Source: an uncultured bacterium
Lineage (GTDB): Bacteria > Desulfobacterota > WTBG01
Length of the DNA: 7,785 bases
NCBI GenBank assembly: GCA_938024025.1
Contig: CALJBY010000129.1
Location: 1 to 7,785, forward strand
Direction: 5' to 3'
The notes beneath the pieces were generated by a model. That model was not told the DNA's origin, did not search any database, and saw only the letters and a program-made list of their open reading frames with translations. Made by a program: the position numbers and the translations under genes. Positions 6,659-7,785 of this stretch are shown here, one piece after another. Numbering within the stretch: the stretch's first letter is position 1; every line of letters begins with the position of its first letter.

Positions 6659-7189
6659 ATGGATGCGAAAAGATTCTGTTCCTACTGCGGAGAGAAACTG
6701 ATTCAAAAGTCATTTCAAGAAAAGAATCACTGGTACTGTCAAACCTGTGACAGAATTCATTACGAGAATCCTTTCCCCGCCGTTGCAGCGCTCGTTCCTA
6801 ATCAGGACGGGCAATTACTTTTAGTGAAACGCGCAGTGGAGCCAGCTAAAGGGGCGTGGTGTCTACCGGGAGGCTTTATAGAAATCGATGAAAGTATTGA
6901 GGAAGCCGTTTTACGTGAGCTCAAGGAGGAAACCGGCATTGAGGGGGAAATTGGAAAATTAGTCGATTTCTTTTCCCAGAGGAGCCCTCTCTATAGTGCA
7001 CTACTCATCTTCGGTTACCGGGTAACCATGCTCGGTGGAGTACTGCAGGCAGGAGATGATGCGGAAGAAGCTCGTTTTTTCGACATCGACGACTTGCCCC
7101 CTATAGCCTTCCTTTCACATCAACGGTTGATAGAGAAAGCGTTTGGCAGTTCCCAGAATAAAACCACGAAGGACACGAAGGAAGACTAA
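6659..7189 (+). CDS. Nudix hydrolase with N-terminal zinc ribbon
   Basis: Nudix-fold pyrophosphohydrolase of 176 residues, expected to cleave a nucleoside diphosphate linked to another group; the exact substrate cannot be read from sequence. Cys7/Cys10 (CSYCG) and Cys27/Cys30 (CQTC) form a zinc ribbon of the kind placed before many Nudix domains. The Nudix box runs G72-I94 and fits GX5EX7REUXEEXGU exactly, with Glu78, Arg86, Glu87, Glu90 and Glu91 as the metal-binding set. KGAWCLPGG (64-72) leads into it. Start: ATG 6659 follows AAGGAG at 5 bases. The gene is tightly coupled to purQ, which hints at nucleotide metabolism or clean-up, but this is inference from position. Oddity: the last residues (KTTKDTKED) and the stop are encoded by an ACGAAG-type repeat (7161-7184) that also occurs twice downstream, so the original C-terminus probably ended near residue 166. 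Confidence 0.93.
   Translation: MDAKRFCSYCGEKLIQKSFQEKNHWYCQTCDRIHYENPFPAVAALVPNQDGQLLLVKRAVEPAKGAWCLPGGFIEIDESIEEAVLRELKEETGIEGEIGKLVDFFSQRSPLYSALLIFGYRVTMLGGVLQAGDDAEEARFFDIDDLPPIAFLSHQRLIEKAFGSSQNKTTKDTKED
7161..7184 (+). repeat. ACGAAG-type repeat, copy 1 (inside the Nudix 3' end)
   Basis: The core ACCACGAAGGACACGAAGG begins with AAACC and has two ACGAAG units 9 bases apart. Because the period is three codons, it reads through in frame as TTKDTKE. Copies 2 and 3 lie in the same orientation at 7336-7370 and 7576-7600. Confidence 0.75.
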
Positions 7190-7229
7190 ACAATATAGAA
7201 ATGCCGGAAATGAACTAAAATGCCTAGAC

Positions 7230-7248
7230 TGCCTAAAATTAAAAACTT
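7230..7248 (+). repeat. 19-base direct repeat, copy 1
   Basis: TGCCTAAAATTAAAAACTT matches 7317-7335 at 18 of 19 positions. It sits directly before the CGCAAAG array, whereas the other copy sits directly before an ACGAAG array. Confidence 0.7.
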
Positions 7249-7251
7249 GTT

Positions 7252-7282
7252 TCTCACCGCAAAGACGCAAAGTACGCAGAGA
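7252..7282 (+). repeat. CGCAAAG-type short tandem array
   Basis: After CTCAC come three degenerate units, CGCAAAGA, CGCAAAGTA and CGCAGAGA. The 8-9 base period is similar to that of the ACGAAG copies, but the unit sequence differs. The type resembles intergenic repeats I recall from deltaproteobacterial and planctomycete genomes; a genome search is needed to name it. Confidence 0.65.
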
Positions 7283-7316
7283 AACTAAAAAATGAAGTCA
7301 GAAGATAAAGAAGAAA

Positions 7317-7335
7317 TGCCTTAAATTAAAAACTT
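7317..7335 (+). repeat. 19-base direct repeat, copy 2
   Basis: TGCCTTAAATTAAAAACTT is one mismatch from 7230-7248 and runs straight into the second ACGAAG array. The two copies are 87 bases apart. Confidence 0.7.
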
Positions 7336-7370
7336 AAACCACGAAGAGCACGAAGAAACACGAAGAAAAA
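7336..7370 (+). repeat. ACGAAG-type repeat, copy 2
   Basis: AAACC is followed by three units, ACGAAGAGC, ACGAAGAAAC and ACGAAGAAAA. This is the longest of the three copies, and its AACCACGAAG start is shared with the copy inside the Nudix gene. Confidence 0.75.
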
Positions 7371-7388
7371 AACAGGACACAGGATGTA

Positions 7389-7430
7389 TTTAGGGGACGT
7401 CCATGAAATAGTAACTTTTAAAAAGTATTT
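7389..7430. repeat. Palindromic block, possible REP or transposon-end remnant
   Basis: TTTAGGGGACGTCCATG contains the 8-base palindrome GGACGTCC (7395-7402). Twelve bases further on is the AT-rich hairpin ACTTTT-a-AAAAGT (7414-7426). Blocks that begin with GGGGACGT are found, from memory, next to REP-associated (Y1/RAYT) transposase genes in related bacteria. No transposase gene is present here, so this would be a solitary end or an independent repeat. Confidence 0.35.
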
Positions 7431-7489
7431 TCTTCACATACTCAGATCGTGCAATAAAATACATGATTAAGAAATCCTAAGCACCCTAA

Positions 7490-7513
7490 GTTAAATGAAA
7501 AAACTCATTTAAC
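7490..7513. repeat. Perfect 9-base inverted repeat
   Basis: GTTAAATGA (7490-7498) and TCATTTAAC (7505-7513) flank the 6-base loop AAAAAC. The stem is AT-rich and has no T-run after it on either strand, so it is a weak candidate for a shared terminator of the convergent genes. Confidence 0.45.
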
Positions 7514-7521
7514 CGGGCAAG

Positions 7522-7575
7522 CTAAATCCTAAACTCTAAACAAATCCAAAACTCAAATCTCAAAAAATCAAAACT
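7522..7575 (+). repeat. G-free A/C/T low-complexity tract
   Basis: Fifty-four bases contain no G and are built from loose variants of CTAAATCC, CTAAAC, CAAATCC and CAAATCT. Tracts of this type occur as dispersed intergenic repeats in many environmental bacteria; their function is unknown. Confidence 0.55.
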
Positions 7576-7600
7576 GAACCACGAAGAGCACGAAGAAAAA
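7576..7600 (+). repeat. ACGAAG-type repeat, copy 3
   Basis: GAACC is followed by ACGAAGAGC and ACGAAGAAAA. It shares AACCACGAAGAGCACGAAGA with copy 2 and lies immediately after the G-free tract. Confidence 0.72.
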
Positions 7601-7668
7601 CCAAAGAATTCAGAAGCTAGAAATCTTTCAATCCCAAATCCGCAATGTGAAGCTTCTGTCTCCTCGTT

Positions 7669-7785
7669 TCAGCCTCCCCTTTCAGCATTCCTTCTCCCCT
7701 TGACTCTAGTAAGATTTTTTTGTGCCTCCGGGAAACGGGGCTGGAGTTTCAACGCACGCTCGTACATCTCAACCGCTCTGTCATA
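7669..7785 (-). CDS. C-terminal end of a TPR-repeat protein (partial)
   Basis: The minus-strand frame is open from the window edge at 7785 to a TGA at 7671-7669 and gives 38 residues. YDRAVEMYERALKLQP matches the second half of a tetratricopeptide repeat (Tyr, Ala, Tyr, Ala and Pro at consensus spacing). RFPEAQKNLTRVK follows as the start of the capping helix, then a basic tail, GRRNAERGG. TPR domains mediate protein-protein contacts; the rest of the gene lies outside the window, so its role cannot be given. It converges on the Nudix gene. Confidence 0.8.
   Translation of the reverse strand, partial: YDRAVEMYERALKLQPRFPEAQKNLTRVKGRRNAERGG

Larger units (their letters stand above)
7190..7668. 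other. Gene-free repeat island between convergent genes
   Basis: This 479-base AT-rich stretch separates the Nudix gene from the convergent TPR gene. I see no protein gene in it: the open frames are short and consist of repeat sequence. It is a mosaic of repeat types that are listed separately: two ACGAAG arrays, one CGCAAAG array, a duplicated 19-base leader, a GGACGTCC palindrome, a 9-base perfect hairpin, a G-free tract and an AATCCCAAATCCGCAA block (7630-7645). CAGAAGCT (7611-7618) and AGCTTCTG (7651-7658) form a further 8-base inverted pair. No hairpin with a T-run is present, so how the two convergent transcripts end is unclear. Confidence 0.75.

Noticed and set aside
7220..7288. Short plus-strand frame MPRLPKIKNLFLTAKTQS and a few more residues
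   Set aside because: It has 22 codons made wholly of the 19-base leader and the CGCAAAG array. It is repeat sequence, not a gene.
7161..7600. CRISPR array
   Set aside because: The ACGAAG copies are short, irregularly spaced (about 175 and 240 bases apart) and internally periodic. There are no regular spacers and no cas genes.

Overview
The window reads as an ordinary chromosomal stretch of a Gram-negative bacterium. A periplasmic GspC-like protein, a split purine enzyme of the PurSL plus PurQ kind, and several dispersed intergenic repeat families fit a deltaproteobacterial (Desulfobacterota) or similar anaerobic lineage. That assignment is inference, because no rRNA or phylogenetic marker was compared. 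I see no CRISPR array, tRNA, rRNA, phage gene or complete insertion sequence.

Layout. On the minus strand, 25-834 encodes an exported protein with the homology-region domain of type II secretion GspC/PilP-type proteins. 984-2408 (minus) encodes a secreted S8 subtilisin-like protease with signal peptide, propeptide and a full catalytic triad. Each has its own sigma70-like promoter upstream (874-902 and 2467-2525). From a divergent spacer, the plus strand carries purL (2585-5563), a 992-residue FGAM synthase with a tandem PurS-like N-terminus and no glutaminase domain. After a 264-base spacer holding a REP-like cruciform (5647-5698) comes purQ (5828-6649), the matching glutaminase. A zinc-ribbon Nudix hydrolase (6659-7189) follows 9 bases after the purQ stop, so the two are very probably co-transcribed.

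The last 600 bases are a gene-free, AT-rich repeat island (7190-7668) between convergent genes. It holds several unrelated repeat classes: ACGAAG-type arrays, a CGCAAAG array, a G-free A/C/T tract, a GGACGTCC palindrome and hairpins. One ACGAAG array supplies the last codons and the stop codon of the Nudix gene. At the right edge is the C-terminal end of a minus-strand TPR protein (7669-7785).

How the genes work together: PurL and PurQ form one enzyme that converts FGAR to FGAM in de novo purine synthesis, with PurQ releasing ammonia from glutamine. The Nudix enzyme may act on a nucleotide-derived substrate, but its link to purine synthesis rests only on position. The GspC-like protein and the protease are both envelope or exported proteins, and nothing in the sequence links them to each other. 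I found no convincing new defence or mobile system. The points of most interest are the repeat island, its intrusion into the Nudix coding end, the REP-like element in the purL-purQ spacer, and the split, internally duplicated FGAM synthase.
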